NCBI RefSeq assembly: GCF_004310865.1
Contig: NZ_SIXI01000002.1
Coordinates: 62,001 to 126,000 of the forward strand
From: Aquabacterium lacunae
GTDB lineage: Bacteria > Pseudomonadota > Gammaproteobacteria > Burkholderiales > Burkholderiaceae_C
Reading direction: 5' to 3'
Length of the DNA: 64,000 nucleotides
The notes beneath the pieces are model-generated. The model searched no databases. It was given only the letters and a program-made list of their open reading frames with translations, and was not told where the DNA came from. Both the position numbers and the translations under genes were made by a program. Of the stretch, positions 50,347-60,100 are shown piece after piece (positions within the stretch are counted from its first letter, which is position 1; each line of letters begins with the position of its first letter).

Positions 50347-51567
50347 TCAGGCCGGCAGGCAGTGGTTGAGGGCTTGTTGCAGGTCGGCGATCAGGTCGGC
50401 CGTGTCTTCCAGACCGATGCACAGACGCACCAGGGTGCCCGCATGCAGTGAAGGCGCGGGGTGCTGGCGCATGCTGCGCAAGTCGTATGGCACAGCCAGG
50501 CTCATGGGGCCGCCCCATGAGTAACCGATGCCAAACAGCTGCAGGGCATCGACGAAGGCATGCACCTGCTCGGCGCTGTAGCGCAGATCGAACTGAAGCG
50601 ACAGCAGGCCGGCAGCCTGCGTGCACAGCCCGGCCCAATGCGAATGTCCGGGCGAGCCGGCCAGCGCTGGGTGCAGCACCTGCGCCACTTGGGGCTGCGC
50701 CAGGGCCCACTGCGCGATCTCGCGGGCGCTGCGGTCTTGCGCCGCGTAGCGCAAGGGCATGCTGGGCAGGCCCCGCAGCACCGCGGCCACATCGTCCATG
50801 CCCACGCCCAGACCCAGGCGCATGTGGCACAGCTTGAGGCGCTTGTGCAGCTCGGGTGATCGGGTGGTCACCGAGCCCATCAGCACGTCAGCCCCACCCG
50901 AGGGGTACTTGGTCAGGGCGTGGATGCTGACATCCACCCCCTGGGGCAGGCCCTCGCCCGGGTCGAGCGCAAAGGCATTGAAGGCCAGCCCGGCACCCCA
51001 GGTGTTGTCCAGGGCCACCACCAACTGCGGGTGCTGACGGCACACGCGCAACAGGCCCAGCAGATCAGGAAACTCCAGCGTGACCGAGCCGGCCGCCTCC
51101 AGCCACACCAGGCGCGTGGCGGGGGTGATCAGCGCCGCCAGCGAGGCCGCGTCCTGGCTGTCATAGCAGCGGGTGGTGACGCCCCAGCGGGCCAGTTCGA
51201 CCCGCGCGAAATCTTTGCCGGGGCCATAGGCGTTGTCGGGCAGCAGCACCTCGTCGCCAGACTGCAGCAAGGCCATGTCGACCAGGCTGATGGCCGACAG
51301 CCCCGAGGGGGTCAGCAGGCACTGCAGCCCCCCTTCCAGCGTGGCCAGGCGCTCTTCCAGCGTGAAACTGGTGGGCGTGCCGTGCAGGCCGTAGGTGTAG
51401 CCGCTCTTGTCCATCCACTGCCGGCTGTGCAGGTCGGCCACGTTGCGGAACAGCACCGTCGAGCCCTTGTGCACACCGGGCACCACCGCATCGAAACCAC
51501 CAGGGGCTTCATAAGGGTGGTGAATCAGCGTGGTGGCCGATGGGCCTTTGCCTGGGGCGTGCGACAT
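50347..51567 (-). CDS. metC: Cystathionine beta-lyase-type PLP enzyme
   Basis: A 406-residue Cys/Met-metabolism PLP enzyme. The phosphate-binding region is GLSAISLVDMALLQSGDEVLLPDNAYGP and the PLP lysine lies in SIHALTKYPSGGADVLMG. The sequence (GYTYGLHGTPTSFTLEERLATLEGG) fits cystathionine beta-lyase, which makes homocysteine, pyruvate and ammonia. Related gamma-lyases or synthases cannot be fully excluded. It follows rimO with a 3-bp gap, so the two are probably co-transcribed. Confidence 0.9.
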   Translation of the reverse strand: MSHAPGKGPSATTLIHHPYEAPGGFDAVVPGVHKGSTVLFRNVADLHSRQWMDKSGYTYGLHGTPTSFTLEERLATLEGGLQCLLTPSGLSAISLVDMALLQSGDEVLLPDNAYGPGKDFARVELARWGVTTRCYDSQDAASLAALITPATRLVWLEAAGSVTLEFPDLLGLLRVCRQHPQLVVALDNTWGAGLAFNAFALDPGEGLPQGVDVSIHALTKYPSGGADVLMGSVTTRSPELHKRLKLCHMRLGLGVGMDDVAAVLRGLPSMPLRYAAQDRSAREIAQWALAQPQVAQVLHPALAGSPGHSHWAGLCTQAAGLLSLQFDLRYSAEQVHAFVDALQLFGIGYSWGGPMSLAVPYDLRSMRQHPAPSLHAGTLVRLCIGLEDTADLIADLQQALNHCLPA

Positions 51568-51570
51568 GCG

Positions 51571-52980
51571 TCAGATCGGCATGCCGATCAGGTCGTGGCC
51601 ATCGACCGACACGATGCGGGCCTTGGTGAACTCGCCCACCTTGAGCGTCTTGGAGGCTTTCTGCGGCGGCAGCAGGCGCACGGTGCCGTCGATCTCGGGC
51701 GCGTCGGCGTAGGTGCGCCCCACCCCGCCCTTGCGGCCCATGGCCGGGGCAGAATCGACAAGCACCTGCATGGTGGCGCCCACGCGGCTGTTCAGCTTGG
51801 CGATCGACACCTCTTCGGCCACGGCCATGAACTGGGCACGGCGGGCTTCGCGCACCTCGTCGGGCAAGGCGCCTGGCAATTCGTTGGCCGGTGCACCGTC
51901 GATCGGCGAATAGGCGAAGCACCCTGCGCGGTCAATCTTTGCTTCACGCAAGAAGTCGAGCAGGTAATCGAACTCGGCCTGGGTCTCGCCCGGGAAGCCG
52001 GCAATGAAGGTGGAACGCACCACGATCTCGGGGCACATCTCGCGCCACTTCAGCAGGCGTTCGAGGTTCTTCTCGCCATTGGCCGGGCGCTTCATGCGCT
52101 TGAGCACATCGGGGTGGGCGTGCTGGAAAGGCACGTCCAGGTAGGGCAGGATCAGGCCTTCGGCCATCAGCGGCACGATCTCGTCCACATGCGGGTAGGG
52201 GTACACGTAGTGCAGGCGCACCCAGGCGTCGTGTTCGCGGGCCATCTGGCCCAGGCGCTCGACCAGGTCGAACATGCGGGTCTTGACCGGCTTGCCGTCC
52301 CAGAAACCGGTGCGGTACTTCACGTCCACGCCGTAGGCACTGGTGTCCTGGCTGATGACCAGCAACTCCTTCACACCCGACTCGAACAGGGCCTTGGCTT
52401 CGCTCAGCACATCACCGATGGGACGCGAGACCAGGTCGCCGCGCATGCTGGGGATGATGCAGAAGCTGCAGCGGTGGTTGCAACCCTCGCTGATCTTCAG
52501 GTAGGCGTAGTGCTTGGGCGTGAGCTTGATGCCCGCCACACCGCGGGCTTCAGGCACCAGGTCGATGAAGGGGTCGTGGGGCTTGGGCACGTGCAGGTGC
52601 ACGGCGTCCATCACCTCTTGCGTGGCATGGGGGCCGGTCACGGCCAGCACCTTGGGGTGCACCGCGCGCACCAGGTTGTCACCGCTTTCGGCGGCCTTGG
52701 CCCCCAGGCAGCCGGTCACGATCACCTTGCCGTTTTCAGCCAGGGCCTCGCCGATGGTGTCCAGGCTTTCCTTGACCGCATCGTCGATGAAGCCGCAGGT
52801 GTTGACGATCACCAGGTCTGCGCCATTGAAGGTCTTGGAGGTTTCGTAGCCCTCGGCACGCAGCTGCGTGAGGATCAGTTCGGAGTCGGTCAGGGCCTTG
52901 GGGCAGCCCAGGCTGACGAAGCCGATTTTGGGCGCGGCGCCAGCGGCTGCGGGGGAGGAAGAGGTCTGTTCTGCGGTCAT
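51571..52980 (-). CDS. rimO: Ribosomal protein S12 methylthiotransferase RimO
   Basis: A 469-residue radical SAM methylthiotransferase. The N-terminal cluster cysteines are C26 ([12 protein letters not shown]), C62 ([11 protein letters not shown]) and C91 (VTGCLGAKA). The radical SAM CxxxCxxC is C167/C171/C174 ([11 protein letters not shown]), and a C-terminal TRAM domain follows. The region around CPKALTDSE and FIDDAVKES is the RimO type rather than MiaB. It adds a methylthio group to an aspartate of ribosomal protein S12. The ATG at 52980 is used; the longer frame to 53052 lacks family support. The OsmC-YcaO fusion 12 kb away may be its partner. Confidence 0.96.
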   Translation of the reverse strand: MTAEQTSSSPAAAGAAPKIGFVSLGCPKALTDSELILTQLRAEGYETSKTFNGADLVIVNTCGFIDDAVKESLDTIGEALAENGKVIVTGCLGAKAAESGDNLVRAVHPKVLAVTGPHATQEVMDAVHLHVPKPHDPFIDLVPEARGVAGIKLTPKHYAYLKISEGCNHRCSFCIIPSMRGDLVSRPIGDVLSEAKALFESGVKELLVISQDTSAYGVDVKYRTGFWDGKPVKTRMFDLVERLGQMAREHDAWVRLHYVYPYPHVDEIVPLMAEGLILPYLDVPFQHAHPDVLKRMKRPANGEKNLERLLKWREMCPEIVVRSTFIAGFPGETQAEFDYLLDFLREAKIDRAGCFAYSPIDGAPANELPGALPDEVREARRAQFMAVAEEVSIAKLNSRVGATMQVLVDSAPAMGRKGGVGRTYADAPEIDGTVRLLPPQKASKTLKVGEFTKARIVSVDGHDLIGMPI

Positions 52981-53086
52981 GGGGCGGTATTGTCCGGGAA
53001 ATCCGCCCGGGCTGGGTGCCACAATGCGCCATCGGGCCTTTCCTGAGCCCATTCACAAGACCCAAACCACACATTCGGAGGACCCC

Positions 53087-54028
53087 TTGGCCGCCAGCAG
53101 TCTGCTTGCCCTGATCGACGACATTGCCACCGTGCTGGACGACATCGCCGTGATGTCCAAAGTGGCCGCCAAGAAAACCGCCGGCGTGCTGGGCGATGAC
53201 CTGGCGCTGAACGCCGAGCAGGTGGCGGGCATCCGGGCCGAGCGTGAGCTGCCCGTGGTGTGGGCCGTGGCGCTGGGCTCGCTCAAGAACAAGGCCATTC
53301 TGGTGCCTGCAGCGCTGGCCATCAGCGCGCTGGCACCCTGGCTGATCACGCCCCTGCTGATGGTGGGCGGCGCCTTTTTGTGCTTTGAAGGCTTTGAAAA
53401 GCTGGTGCACCCCTGGTTGCACGCCGCAGAGGCCTCGGCCCACAAGGGCGAGATTGCCGAGGCCGTGAAGAACCCGCAGGTGGACATGGTGGCCTTCGAG
53501 AAGGACAAGATCCAGGGCGCGGTGCGCACCGACTTCGTGCTGTCGGCCGAGATCATCGCGATCACGCTGGGGGTGGTGCAGAACAGCCCATTCACTCAGC
53601 AGGTGAGCGTGCTGGTGGCCATGGCCCTGGTGATGACCGTCGGGGTTTACGGTTTTGTGGCGGCCATCGTGAAGATGGACGATGTGGGCCTGCACTTTGC
53701 GCGGCGCCCTGGCACCACGCTGGCTGATGGTCTGCTGCGGCGCCTCGGCGTCGGTCTGGTATCGGCCGCTGCACCCTTGATGAAGCTGCTGTCGGTGGTG
53801 GGCATGGCGGCCATGTTCATGGTGGGCGGCGGCATCGTGGTGCATGGCATCCCGGGCAGCCACGATGTGCTGCATGCAGCCGAACATGCCGTGAGCCACC
53901 TGACTGTGGTGGGGCCCTGGCTCGCCCCGTTGGCGTCCACCCTGGTGGAAGCCGTGGGGGGCATGGTGGTGGGTGCCGTGGTGGTGGGCGCGGTGACGGC
54001 GTGGCAGCGCTTGCGGGGCAGCCACTGA
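53087..54028 (+). CDS. DUF808 family membrane protein (YedI-like)
   Basis: A 313-residue protein of the DUF808/YedI family with several membrane segments (AILVPAALAISALAPWLITPLLMVGG, AEIIAITLGVV and a C-terminal stretch). The start MAASSLLALIDDIATVLDDIAVMSK is the family signature. I chose TTG at 53087, with CGGAGGA just upstream, because the frame before it carries no family residues. Function is unknown. It is divergent from rimO (106 bp) and convergent with ribA. Confidence 0.88.
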   Translation: MAASSLLALIDDIATVLDDIAVMSKVAAKKTAGVLGDDLALNAEQVAGIRAERELPVVWAVALGSLKNKAILVPAALAISALAPWLITPLLMVGGAFLCFEGFEKLVHPWLHAAEASAHKGEIAEAVKNPQVDMVAFEKDKIQGAVRTDFVLSAEIIAITLGVVQNSPFTQQVSVLVAMALVMTVGVYGFVAAIVKMDDVGLHFARRPGTTLADGLLRRLGVGLVSAAAPLMKLLSVVGMAAMFMVGGGIVVHGIPGSHDVLHAAEHAVSHLTVVGPWLAPLASTLVEAVGGMVVGAVVVGAVTAWQRLRGSH

Positions 54029-54047
54029 CACCCCAGCGGGTGCAGGC

Positions 54048-54710
54048 TCAGCCCAGCCAGTCGATCTGGTGGCCCAGCTTCAGGGCCTTGGTGGCCAGGT
54101 AACGCTCGTTTTCGGCCTGGTGCTGGATGCGGGCCGGCACGCGCTCGACCACTTTCACGCCATGCTGCTCCAGCGTGGCCATCTTGCGCGGGTTGTTGGT
54201 GATCAGGCGCACACCCGTCACACCCAGGTGGTCGAACATGCGGGCCGCGACTACGAAATTGCGGAGGTCGGGCGCAAAGCCCAGGCGCACGTTGGCCTCG
54301 ACCGTGTCCAGACCTTCGTCCTGCAGGGCGTAGGCCTTGAGTTTGTTGATCAGGCCAATGCCACGGCCTTCCTGGCGCAGGTACAGCACCACACCCTGCC
54401 CAGCTTCACCGATCTGTTGCAGGGCCGAGTGCAGCTGTGGCCCGCAGTCGCAGCGCAAGGAGGCAAAAACATCCCCGGTCATGCACTCGCTGTGCACGCG
54501 GGCCAGCGCGGTGCCCGCCACCTCGCCCATCACCATGGCCACATGCTCGAGGCCGGTGGCTTCTTCGCGGTACACCTTCATGCAGAAGGTGCCGTACGGC
54601 GTGGGAATGCGGGCCTCGGACATGAACGTCACGCAGGTGCTGCCCGATGGCACACCTTCGGCGGCATTCGGGGCATCGTTCATGGACTCGGCGGGAGCGG
54701 GGGTACTCAT
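54048..54710 (-). CDS. ribA: GTP cyclohydrolase II
   Basis: A 220-residue RibA. It aligns well with the E. coli protein: ARVHSECMTGDVFASLRCDCG carries the zinc cysteines, YLRQEGRGIGLINKLKAYALQ the arginine and tyrosine of the GTP site, and TNNPRKM the C-terminal motif. The N-terminal 25 residues are additional and not conserved. It starts riboflavin synthesis from GTP. No ribB domain is fused. A 135-bp gap separates it from the two-component regulator downstream. Confidence 0.96.
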   Translation of the reverse strand: MSTPAPAESMNDAPNAAEGVPSGSTCVTFMSEARIPTPYGTFCMKVYREEATGLEHVAMVMGEVAGTALARVHSECMTGDVFASLRCDCGPQLHSALQQIGEAGQGVVLYLRQEGRGIGLINKLKAYALQDEGLDTVEANVRLGFAPDLRNFVVAARMFDHLGVTGVRLITNNPRKMATLEQHGVKVVERVPARIQHQAENERYLATKALKLGHQIDWLG

Positions 54711-54845
54711 CAGCGTGGCTTATTGGGGATCTGGCAGCAGGCGTTGCAGGAACGCGCTCACCCGTCAGCCAGTCCGATAGTCTAGCAAAAGCCCCTGCGC
54801 CATGCTCGGGTTGTCACGGATGTCCCCCGAGGCCTGCCGATGGGC

Positions 54846-55463
54846 TCAGGGCTGGGCCAGCCAGGTGGCCAGCTCGGCTGCGGAACGAACCCCCAGTTTC
54901 GAGAACACCCGCGCACGGTGAACCTCTACCGTGCGCACCGCGATGTGCAATTCATCGGCAATGATCTTGTTGAGCTTGCCAGCCGCCACGCGGTGCATCA
55001 CCTCGCGCTCACGATCGCTCAGGCTGGCCAGTCGCGCGTCTTTCTCGGCCTGACGGGCATCGTCAGTGCGCATGGCCTGCTCGACGGCCAGGGCCTGCTC
55101 CACCCGATCGACCAGGGTGTTGTCGCTGTATGGCTTTTCCAGGAAATCGAAGGCGCCTTTTTTGAGCGCCTCGACCACCATGGGGATGTCGCCATGACCA
55201 CTGAGGAACAACAAAGGGTTGCGAACGCCTTGCTCCAGCAAGGTTTCGTGCAGGATCAGCCCTGACATCGGCTCCATGCGCACATCGACCAGGAACACGC
55301 CACGCACAGGCTTCGGTACGGTGTCGAGGTACTCCAGCAAAGCGGGCGCCGAGGGGAAGCTGTACACCAGCAGACCGCGCGAGCCGAGCAAGAACGCCAG
55401 GGCGTCACGCACCACGGCTTCGTCATCCACGAGGAACACGGTACCGGCACTGTGAGGGGTCAT
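54846..55463 (-). CDS. FixJ/DctR-type response regulator
   Basis: A 205-residue two-domain regulator: a receiver with phosphoacceptor D60 (VFLVDVRMEPMSGL), the acidic pair in FLVDDE and the lysine in LEKPYSDNTL, then a LuxR-type HTH (LSDREREVMHRVAAGKLNKIIADELHIAV). The C4-dicarboxylate regulator DctR and FixJ share this layout. The ATG at 55463 has GGAGACC upstream. It is encoded 10 bp after the kinase and is its likely partner; the transport genes lie just beyond, divergent. Confidence 0.94.
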   Translation of the reverse strand: MTPHSAGTVFLVDDEAVVRDALAFLLGSRGLLVYSFPSAPALLEYLDTVPKPVRGVFLVDVRMEPMSGLILHETLLEQGVRNPLLFLSGHGDIPMVVEALKKGAFDFLEKPYSDNTLVDRVEQALAVEQAMRTDDARQAEKDARLASLSDREREVMHRVAAGKLNKIIADELHIAVRTVEVHRARVFSKLGVRSAAELATWLAQP

Positions 55464-55473
55464 GCGGTCTCCT

Positions 55474-57459
55474 TCATGCAAGGTCTGCGCGGGCATGGTC
55501 GTCGGCGCTGCGGTCCAGCCGTGGGCGACATGGCACCGAGAACGACATCACGGCGCCGCCACCCGGTGCATCGTGCGCATCAAGTGCACCATAGTGCAAT
55601 TCCACGATCGATCGACAGATGGCCAGGCCCATGCCCATGCCGTCGCTCTTGGTCGAGTAAAAAGGTGCGCACAGGGCCTCGATGGTCTGCCCCTGCAGAC
55701 CAGGCCCGTTGTCGGTCACCACCACCTTGACGAACTGTCCGCCCTGGGCCAACTGGGTTTGCACCTGCAGTCGCCTGGGCCCTTTCTGCGTGGCCATGGC
55801 GTCGCAGGCGTTGCGGATGAGGTTGGCCGCCACCTGCTCGATCAGCACAGGGTCGGCCTCGATCTGGGGCAGTTGGCGGTCGAGCTGCATGGACACGGCC
55901 ACGCCATGGCGCGTGATCTCACGCAACAGAAGGCCCATGGCCGATTCGACCACCTCGTTGATGTTGCAAGGTTCGCGTTGCGGTTCACGCCGGGTCAGGA
56001 ACTCGCGGATGCGCTTGACGATGCGCCCGGCGTGCGAAGCCTGCTCACCCATGCGCTGGATGGCGTTGAGCACCAACGCATCAGAAAAACCTTGTCGCTG
56101 CAGCGCGTTCTGCACGCCGGCGTTGTAGCTGGTGATGGCCGACAGGGGCTGGTTCAGCTCATGGGCCAGTGTGGAGGCCACCTCGCCTAGCATGGTCAGG
56201 CGGGCGTGGTGGGCCATGGCCTCGGCCTGCTTGCGCTCGCGCTCTTCCATGCGCTTGCGCTCGGTGATGTTCACCACCGAGGCCATCCAGCCGATCTGCT
56301 GACCCTTGGCATCGACCAGCGGCGCCTCGTACACCATCACCTCGACAGGTCGGCCGTCGCGGTGCTGCCAGCGGGACTCGTAACCGTCACGGGGCGCCGC
56401 ACCGGCCATGTTGCGCTGGTGGCGCTTCATGGCCAGCTCGATCTCGTCCTTGGGCCAGTACGGCATGGGGGGCATGACACCCTCCAGTTCTTCCGGGGTG
56501 TAGCCCACCATGTCGGCCATGGTGCGGTTCACGTAGATCAGACGACCATCGAGGTCACGGGCGCGGATGCCCACGGCCAGGGAATCTTCCATGGCCTGAC
56601 GCCAGGCGGCTTCGGTGCGCCAGGCCTCTTCGGCACGGGCCACGCCCTGCATCTGCTGGCGCAGCATCCAGGAGGCCACGGCCAGCAGCGGCACAAAGCC
56701 GGCCATCAGGGCCATCGGTGCCGAGCGCCACCAGGGCACAAGGCGCTCACGGGTGGCCAGCTCCAGCCAGCCCCCCTGCATGCTGCCACCCAAAGATTTG
56801 CGGTACCAGATCTGATCGGGCTGCCGCTCGCCATCCGCAGTGGCTGCTACCACGTCTTCCTGGGCGTCGAGCAGGCGAATGTCGTACTTGCTGGCCAACC
56901 ACCAGGGCACACTCTGGCGCAGCAGGTTGGCCGTGGAGTACCGAGCCACCAGGCTGCCGCCACCTTCGATGTCCACCGACACATGCGCGGCCATGCCGGT
57001 GTCGGTGTCGCGGTACACCGAGCGCGGCGGCAACTGGTCATCAGGCACCTGGGCGGCAATGCGTCCCCGGGCATCCACCCAGGTCACACTGACCCAGAAC
57101 CTGCGCATGCCATCGAGCACCAGGGCCTGATTGTCGAAGGTGTCAGGCAATACCGCACCGGAAGCCACCAGGTCGGCCAGCACCTGCAGGCGGCGGGCCT
57201 CGCCGTCGAGCCACCCGCTGATCTGGGCCTCCAGCGACAGCACGTCAGAGATGGTTTCGGCCTGCCTTGCCTCGCGCTCGTCCAGATCGGCCTTGGCCAG
57301 CCAGGCCATCACGCCCAGCACGAACACCAGAGAGAGCACGAAAGGCCAGGCCCAGAGGGTGGCCAGGTGGCGCCAGCGCATGCCCAGCAAGGCGGTGCGG
57401 GGCTTGGGCGGCAGGGCCATCTGCGGCAGCAATGGCGCACTGGGTGGGACCTTGTTCAT
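55474..57459 (-). CDS. DctS/DctB-like sensor histidine kinase
   Basis: A 661-residue kinase: one membrane helix (about 35-55), a periplasmic sensing segment (about 60-240) resembling dicarboxylate sensors, a second helix (about 245-265), one PAS domain (about 295-405), HisKA with phosphoacceptor H433 (AHELNQPLSAITSY) and a HATPase domain (NACDAM, VVTDNGPGLQ, GMGLAI). It heads a two-gene unit with the regulator. Its divergent neighbour is a TRAP-binding protein, so sensing and controlling carboxylate uptake is likely but inferred. Confidence 0.92.
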   Translation of the reverse strand: MNKVPPSAPLLPQMALPPKPRTALLGMRWRHLATLWAWPFVLSLVFVLGVMAWLAKADLDEREARQAETISDVLSLEAQISGWLDGEARRLQVLADLVASGAVLPDTFDNQALVLDGMRRFWVSVTWVDARGRIAAQVPDDQLPPRSVYRDTDTGMAAHVSVDIEGGGSLVARYSTANLLRQSVPWWLASKYDIRLLDAQEDVVAATADGERQPDQIWYRKSLGGSMQGGWLELATRERLVPWWRSAPMALMAGFVPLLAVASWMLRQQMQGVARAEEAWRTEAAWRQAMEDSLAVGIRARDLDGRLIYVNRTMADMVGYTPEELEGVMPPMPYWPKDEIELAMKRHQRNMAGAAPRDGYESRWQHRDGRPVEVMVYEAPLVDAKGQQIGWMASVVNITERKRMEERERKQAEAMAHHARLTMLGEVASTLAHELNQPLSAITSYNAGVQNALQRQGFSDALVLNAIQRMGEQASHAGRIVKRIREFLTRREPQREPCNINEVVESAMGLLLREITRHGVAVSMQLDRQLPQIEADPVLIEQVAANLIRNACDAMATQKGPRRLQVQTQLAQGGQFVKVVVTDNGPGLQGQTIEALCAPFYSTKSDGMGMGLAICRSIVELHYGALDAHDAPGGGAVMSFSVPCRPRLDRSADDHARADLA

Positions 57460-57555
57460 GCTTTCAGTCTAGGCCTTCACGCGATGTGGGAGTCCACAAT
57501 ATGTACCGCGTTCAAGGCTCATGAGAATGGCGTCACTCGCACCGCGCCCATCCCC

Positions 57556-58590
57556 ATGCCATTGAACGTCACCAGATCAGCCTTTGTCCGCCTGTTGCTC
57601 CTGGCGGCCGGTATCGGCCCGCTGACGGCAGCCCAGGCGCAGGCACAGCCGCCCATCGTCATCAAGTTCAGCCATGTGGTGGCCACCGACACACCCAAAG
57701 GCAAGGCGGCCGACCACTTTGCTCGTCGAGCGGCCGAACTGACAGGCGGCAAGGTGCGGGTGGAAGTGTTCCCCAACAGCCAGCTCTACCGAGACAAGGA
57801 AGAGATGGAAGCCCTGCAGCTGGGCGCCGTGCAGATGCTGGCCCCCTCCCTGTCGAAGTTCGCGCCGCTGGGCGTGAAAGAGTTCGAGGTCTTCGACCTG
57901 CCGTTCATTTTCGACAACCCGCAAGAGCTGCAGAAGGTCACGAATGGCCCGGTCGGCCAGGCCTTGCTCGGCAAGCTGGAAACACGCGGCATCACGGGCC
58001 TGGCCTACTGGAACAACGGTTTCAAGGTGATGTCGGCCAACCGCCCACTCAAGACCGTGGCCGACTACCAGGGCCTGCGCATGCGCATCCAGTCGTCAAA
58101 GGTGCTGGGCGCCCAGATGCGTGCGCTCAAGGCCACGCCTCAGGTGCTGGCGTTCTCGGAAACGTATGCCGCATTGCAAAACGGCAGCGTCGATGGCACC
58201 GAGAACCCCCCATCGAACCTGTACACACAGCGCATGCACGAAGTGCAAAAGCATGTGAGCCTGACTTACCACGGTTATCTCGGTTATGCCGTGGTGGTGA
58301 ACAAGCGATTCTGGGACGGGCTGCCCAAGGACATCCGCGCGGCGCTGACCCAGGCCATGGCCGAAGCCACGCAAGTGGCCAACGAGAGCGCCAGCAAGGA
58401 CAACCAGGCCGCGCTGGTCGCGATTCGCGCGTCCGGCAAGACACAGATTCACCAGCCGTCGGCCGCTGAAAGGGCCCAGCTCAAGGCGGCGCTGCTGACC
58501 GTACACAAAGAAATGGCCGGACGCATCGGCGACGAGACGATCCAGGACATCTACCAGGCAACCGGTTTTCACGCCCCTCGCCCCCATTGA
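57556..58590 (+). CDS. TRAP transporter substrate-binding protein DctP-like
   Basis: A 344-residue periplasmic binding protein of the DctP family. A signal peptide (RLLLLAAGIGPLTAAQA) precedes the mature IVIKFSHVVATDTPKGKAADHFARRAAEL. Further family patterns are LQLGAVQMLAPS, MRIQSSKVLGAQM, VDGTENPPSNL and the C-terminal YQATGFH. No dctQ or dctM permease follows; the next genes are a TctCBA system, so the permease is elsewhere or the protein acts in sensing. The ATG at 57556 lacks a clear Shine-Dalgarno. Confidence 0.92.
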   Translation: MPLNVTRSAFVRLLLLAAGIGPLTAAQAQAQPPIVIKFSHVVATDTPKGKAADHFARRAAELTGGKVRVEVFPNSQLYRDKEEMEALQLGAVQMLAPSLSKFAPLGVKEFEVFDLPFIFDNPQELQKVTNGPVGQALLGKLETRGITGLAYWNNGFKVMSANRPLKTVADYQGLRMRIQSSKVLGAQMRALKATPQVLAFSETYAALQNGSVDGTENPPSNLYTQRMHEVQKHVSLTYHGYLGYAVVVNKRFWDGLPKDIRAALTQAMAEATQVANESASKDNQAALVAIRASGKTQIHQPSAAERAQLKAALLTVHKEMAGRIGDETIQDIYQATGFHAPRPH

Positions 58591-58609
58591 CCCCCGACTA
58601 GGAGACACC

Positions 58610-59602
58610 ATGTCATCGAACCAGCAACGACGCTTTGCACTGTTGGCCACCGCCGTGACCCTGACTGGCCTGATGGGCCAGAGCGCCTGGGCACAGGCAT
58701 ACCCGGAAAAGCCGATCACCATGATCGTGCCCTTTGCGGCGGGCGGCCCCACCGACACGGTGGCGCGCATCTTCGCGCAGTCGATGACCGGCTTCCTCAA
58801 GCAGCAGGTGATCGTGGAAAACGTCGGTGGCGCCGGTGGCACGCTGGGTGCGGCCCGCGTGGCCCGCAGTGAAGCCAACGGCTACACCATCTTCCTGCAC
58901 CACATCGGGCAGTCCACCGCGCCGGCCCTGTACCGCAAGCTGAGCTACAACGCGGCCGACGATTTCACCCCCATCGGCCTGGTGGCCGATGTGCCCATGA
59001 CCCTGGTGGCCCGCAAGGACTTCCCGGCCAAGGACCTGAAAGAGCTGGTCAGCTACGTGCAGGCCAACAAGGACAAGATCACGTACGCCAACGCTGGCGT
59101 GGGCTCGGCCTCGCACCTGTGCGGCATGCTGCTGATGTCGGCCATCAAGGCCGACCTGACCACCGTGCCTTACAAGGGCACCGGCCCCGCCATGAACGAC
59201 CTGCTGGGCGGCCAGGTGGACTTCATGTGCGACCAGACCACCAACACCACGGGCCAGATCAAGGCCGGCAAGATCAAGGCTTACGCCGTGACCACCAAGG
59301 CGCCTGTGGCCTCGTTGCCGAACCTGCCCACGGCCTCTGCCGCTGGCCTGCCTGGCTTCGAGATCGCCGTGTGGCACGCCCTGTACGGTCCGAAGAACCT
59401 GCCCAAGCCGGTGGCCGACAAGCTGCAGGCTGCCCTGCAGCACGCGGTGAAGGACCCCATGGTCAAGCAAAAGCTGGCCGACCTGGGCACCGAGCCGGTG
59501 GCCCCGGCCCGCGCCACCCCTGCCGCACTGGACCAGTTCCTGCGCGCTGAAATCGTCAAGTGGACCCGCATCATCAAGGCTGCGGGCGTCTACGCCGACT
59601 GA
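58610..59602 (+). CDS. tctC: Tripartite tricarboxylate transporter binding protein (TctC/Bug family)
   Basis: A 330-residue Bug-type periplasmic protein. A signal peptide ends near AWAQA (residue 29), then YPEKPITMIVPFAAGGPTD, the conserved VENVGGAGGTLGAARVA and the ligand-loop YANAGVGSASHL, VPYKGTGPAMNDLLGGQVDFM. It binds small carboxylates; the ligand is unknown. The spacing to the TRAP protein upstream is 19 bp and to tctB downstream 14 bp, so all four are probably one transcript. Confidence 0.94.
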   Translation: MSSNQQRRFALLATAVTLTGLMGQSAWAQAYPEKPITMIVPFAAGGPTDTVARIFAQSMTGFLKQQVIVENVGGAGGTLGAARVARSEANGYTIFLHHIGQSTAPALYRKLSYNAADDFTPIGLVADVPMTLVARKDFPAKDLKELVSYVQANKDKITYANAGVGSASHLCGMLLMSAIKADLTTVPYKGTGPAMNDLLGGQVDFMCDQTTNTTGQIKAGKIKAYAVTTKAPVASLPNLPTASAAGLPGFEIAVWHALYGPKNLPKPVADKLQAALQHAVKDPMVKQKLADLGTEPVAPARATPAALDQFLRAEIVKWTRIIKAAGVYAD

Positions 59603-59616
59603 TCGGGGTGTCTGGC

Positions 59617-60078
59617 ATGTCCAACTTCATCCGCAACCCCAAGGACTTCCTGTCCGGCCTGATGTTCCTGGGCTTCGGCGGTGGCGCCATCTTCCTGGGA
59701 CAGGACTATGAGGTGGGGCAAGCCATCCGCATGGGCCCGGGGTACTTCCCCCTGGTTCTGGGCGCCCTGCTCTGCCTGGTGGGTGCCGCCTGTGTGGCCC
59801 GCTCGCTGGTGCTGGCAGGCGCCCCCCTCGAGAAGCTGGCCTTCAAGCCACTGATCCTGGTCGTGGTGTCCACGCTGGTCTTCGGGGTGCTGCTGCGCAA
59901 CGCGGGCCTGCTGGCCGCGTTGGCCACTTCCATCCTGATCAGCTCGCTGGCCAGCAGCCAGTTCTCCAAGCGCACCACGGCGCTGACGATCGTGCTGCTG
60001 ACCGCCTTCTGCTACCTGGTCTTCCTCAAGGGTCTGGGCCTGCCCATCCCCGTGCTCGGCCCCTGGCTGGGCGGCTGA
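59617..60078 (+). CDS. tctB: Tripartite tricarboxylate transporter small permease TctB
   Basis: A 153-residue membrane protein with four predicted helices and the TctB motif RMGPGYFPLVLGALLCLVGA. It is the small permease subunit between TctC and TctA. The ATG at 59617 fits the family N-terminus (DFLSGLMFLGFGGGAIFLGQDY); the longer frame from 59560 overlaps tctC. It ends 22 bp before tctA. Confidence 0.93.
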   Translation: MSNFIRNPKDFLSGLMFLGFGGGAIFLGQDYEVGQAIRMGPGYFPLVLGALLCLVGAACVARSLVLAGAPLEKLAFKPLILVVVSTLVFGVLLRNAGLLAALATSILISSLASSQFSKRTTALTIVLLTAFCYLVFLKGLGLPIPVLGPWLGG

Positions 60079-60100
60079 GCACCTTTCGGAGAACAACAAC